DNA of 64,000 nt from positions 20,218 to 84,217 of the forward strand of contig JADJUV010000016.1 in assembly GCA_016716885.1 (NCBI GenBank), given 5' to 3'. Positions 62,581-64,000 of the stretch are shown here, piece after piece; position 1 is the stretch's first letter; the number at the start of each line of letters is the position of its first letter. Source of the DNA: Candidatus Trichofilum aggregatum (lineage in GTDB: Bacteria; Chloroflexota; Anaerolineae; Promineifilales; Promineifilaceae). The notes beneath the pieces were generated by a model. That model did not search any database, had not been told where the DNA came from, and worked only from the letters and a program-made list of their open reading frames with translations. Position numbers and translations under genes: made by a program.

Positions 62581-63469
62581 ATGACCGACGTTTCCGTTAT
62601 CATCGTCAACTGGAATACGCGACAACTGTTGGCCGATTGCCTGGACTCGCTCATCAAAACAGCCGATGGGTTAAGTCTGGAATATATCGTGGTGGACAAT
62701 GGTTCCACCGATGGCAGTCAGGCGATGCTGGCGGAGCAGTACCCCCAGGTGCGGTTGATGGCTAATCAGGAGAATGTGGGCTTTGGTCGGGCCAACAATC
62801 AGGGGGATGGATGGGGCACAGGGCGGTACGCACTCCTGTTCAACAGCGATGCCCTGGCGACACCTGGATTTCTGCAACGTTTGGTCGCCCTGGCCGATGC
62901 CAACCCGAAGGTAGGCATGGTGGGAGCGCACCTGCTCAACCAGGATGGCTCTTTTCAGGCGTCCCACACCCGCTTCCCGACTTTGTGGCGGGAATTTCTA
63001 ATTCTCTCCGGGCTGGGGCGCAAGCTGTATGGTTATTACTTCCCCAGCCACGGCCCAGATGAAGCTAAAGGCCAACAGAAAAGTGGATTATGTGGAAGAG
63101 CCTGTATGCTGGTGCGGTTGGAAGCGTACCGGCAGGCCAGGTGGCTTTGACCCGGCCTTTTTTATGTATGCGGAAGAGGTGGATTGGTGCTACTCTTTCC
63201 AGAAAGCAGGCTGGGAAATCTGGTATGACCCCGGTGCGAAGGTAATTCACCTGGGCGGGGGGAGTAGTGGCAGTCGCCGTACCAGCCGGGAAGCGGATTT
63301 GTACCAGGGACGAGTGCGTTTTTTCAGGAAACATTATGGGAATGCGGCCGCGAACCTGCTCAAGCTGCAAATTTACACCTTCACCCTGGTCAAAATCATC
63401 ACCCACCGAGTGTTGAAATTGGTGACAGGAGGGCGTCGCGGCCGCGACGTCGTCTCCTCAGCCATTTAG
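62581..63469 (+). pseudogene. Family 2 glycosyltransferase (rhamnosyltransferase-like) with frameshifts
   Basis: About 295 residues if repaired. The first frame has VSVIIVNWNTRQLLADCLDS, VVDNGSTDGSQ, NVGFGRANNQG and the metal-site-like LFNSDALATPGF. Near 63075-63145 the frame changes two or three times (KVDYVE, then GACMLVRLEAY, then GGFDPAFFMYAEEVDWCYSF). The end (WYDPGAKVIHLGGGSSGSRR) is intact. The signature is that of GT2 rhamnosyltransferases. Sequencing indels are the simplest cause given neighbouring genes. Confidence 0.87.
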
Positions 63470-63495
63470 CTACCAAGCTCGCGTCTAACATAACT

Positions 63496-63566
63496 TGGTT
63501 CCAGGTTTCAGGTTCCAGGTTTCAAGTTGAACTCCTAACCTGAAACTTGAAACTTGAAACCTGAAA
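63496..63566. repeat. Word-iterated inverted repeat (GGTTTCAGGTTCCA family)
   Basis: GGTTCCAGGTTTCAGGTTCC with AGGTTTCAAGTT faces AACCTGAAACTTGAAACTTG with AAACCTGAAACT. The words match those found in frame inside the 32790 gene (GTTTCAAGTTTCAAG). It ends four bases before the next ATG. Confidence 0.9.
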
Positions 63567-63569
63567 CTC

Positions 63570-64000
63570 ATGAAAATCCTTCTCCTCACCCAAGTCCTGC
63601 CTTACCCGCCCGACAGCGGCCCCAAAGTCAAAACCTGGAACGTCCTCAAATATTTGGCCCCAACACCACAAGTCACCCCTCGTCTCTCTTTTGTGCGTGG
63701 CGACCAGTCGGCCGAAATTGCCCATTTGAAGACAGTCTGCCATGCCGTGCACACCGTGCCGATTGAGCGGAAGGCGGTGGACGATGTGCGCTACCTGCTG
63801 AAAAGCGTGTTTACCAATCAGCCCTTCCTCATGGTACGTGACGACCGGGCCAACATGCGCCAACTGCTCTCTCAACTGAGTGCCCAGACGAAATTCGACA
63901 TCGCCCACGCCGATCAACTCAACATTGCGCAATATGCCGAACGCATCCCCGGCGCGGCCAAAATCCTGACGCCCATAATGCCCTCTGGCTCCTCTACCAA
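63570..64000 (+). CDS. Family 4 glycosyltransferase, 3' partial, with frameshifts
   Basis: The reading frame opens MKILLLTQVLPYPPDSGPKV, typical of GT4 enzymes, and runs to the right edge. SFVRGDQSAEIAHLKTVCHA and FDIAHADQLNIAQYAERIPG are expected for the N-terminal half. LAPTPQVTPRLSF near 63655-63690 looks shifted at C runs (LAQHHQVTLVSF is the expected reading). A further shift near 63972 gives HNALWLLYQ at the very edge. The ATG at 63570 follows the repeat with no clear ribosome site. Confidence 0.85.
   Translation, partial: MKILLLTQVLPYPPDSGPKVKTWNVLKYLAPTPQVTPRLSFVRGDQSAEIAHLKTVCHAVHTVPIERKAVDDVRYLLKSVFTNQPFLMVRDDRANMRQLLSQLSAQTKFDIAHADQLNIAQYAERIPGAAKILTPIMPSGSST

Larger units (their letters stand above)
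708..63445. repeat. Highly iterated palindrome GCGGCCGC, about 114 copies
   Basis: Reading the whole window by eye I count about 114 copies of the octamer GCGGCCGC, one per roughly 560 bases. Independent base frequencies for moderately GC-rich DNA would give about two. Many copies are extended to CGCGGCCGCG, and several are tandem and overlapping (10223-10236, 18943-18956, 35145-35158). Most lie within coding sequence on either strand and in every frame, giving Ala-Ala-Ala, Arg-Pro or Gly-Arg. Others are in terminators and leaders (708, 29249, 29294). Examples are 956, 2070, 5141, 8873, 15179, 31351, 39447, 44363, 44373, 50640, 60924 and 63438. The pattern resembles HIP1 (GCGATCGC) of cyanobacteria. 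Its function is unknown to me. Confidence 0.95.

Noticed and set aside
708..63445. GCGGCCGC as cloning-linker or vector contamination (it is the NotI site)
   Set aside because: More than 110 copies are dispersed within intact conserved genes, including active-site neighbourhoods; linkers would be few and at junctions.

Overview
The window looks like bacterial chromosome from the Chloroflexota, probably an Anaerolineae-like lineage. That placement is an inference from gene content: a RibXY-type riboflavin ABC importer under an FMN riboswitch, a CysO/Mec/CysM protein-thiocarboxylate cysteine pathway, threonine-kinase/PP2C/FHA signalling, paired DUF1501/DUF1800 Tat-exported proteins and a long glycosyltransferase locus. 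No rRNA, tRNA, transposase, phage gene or CRISPR array was found. One signal runs through everything: the palindromic octamer GCGGCCGC occurs about 114 times by hand count, where composition alone predicts roughly two. It lies mostly inside reading frames, in all frames, and is comparable to the cyanobacterial HIP1 palindrome.

Layout. 1-7.7 kb (+ strand): a PP2C phosphatase (cut by the left edge), a von Willebrand A protein, a zinc-ribbon/FHA protein, a small unknown protein, an OmpR-type regulator, glucose-6-phosphate dehydrogenase, ribose-5-phosphate isomerase and a membrane Ser/Thr kinase. 7.9-12.7 kb (- strand): a small conserved protein, then MoeZ, thioredoxin-like protein, DUF4395 protein, CysO, Mec and CysM. 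Together these make a sulfur-carrier route to cysteine. 13.2-20.6 kb: a hemolysin-III-type membrane protein, a histidine kinase/receiver pair, a nucleotide-sugar epimerase, the tsaE-tsaB-rimI cluster and a phosphoesterase. 21-32 kb: a DUF4349 lipoprotein, a large secreted M36 metallopeptidase, the ribX/ribY/ATPase operon with its FMN riboswitch, a NYN-domain nuclease-like protein and a primary-type sigma factor. 32.8-43 kb: membrane glycosyltransferase-like proteins, a methyltransferase interrupted by an in-frame TGA, a class V aminotransferase, the DUF1501/DUF1800 pair and a small membrane protein.

43.4-64 kb (+ strand) is a surface-polysaccharide locus. It contains an ABC-2 exporter pair (Wzm/Wzt), four tandem paralogous family 2 glycosyltransferases carrying a helical C-terminal extension, further GT2 and GT4 enzymes, a flippase, an epimerase and an O-antigen-ligase-like polymerase. 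It presumably builds and exports a complex glycan.

Two cautions apply. First, many genes carry single-base frameshifts, several at homopolymers, and these become dense from 59.8 kb to the right edge, so sequencing error is likely there. Second, the intergenic regions are full of unusual inverted repeats in which each locus iterates its own short word. Some of these repeats sit in frame inside a membrane-protein gene.
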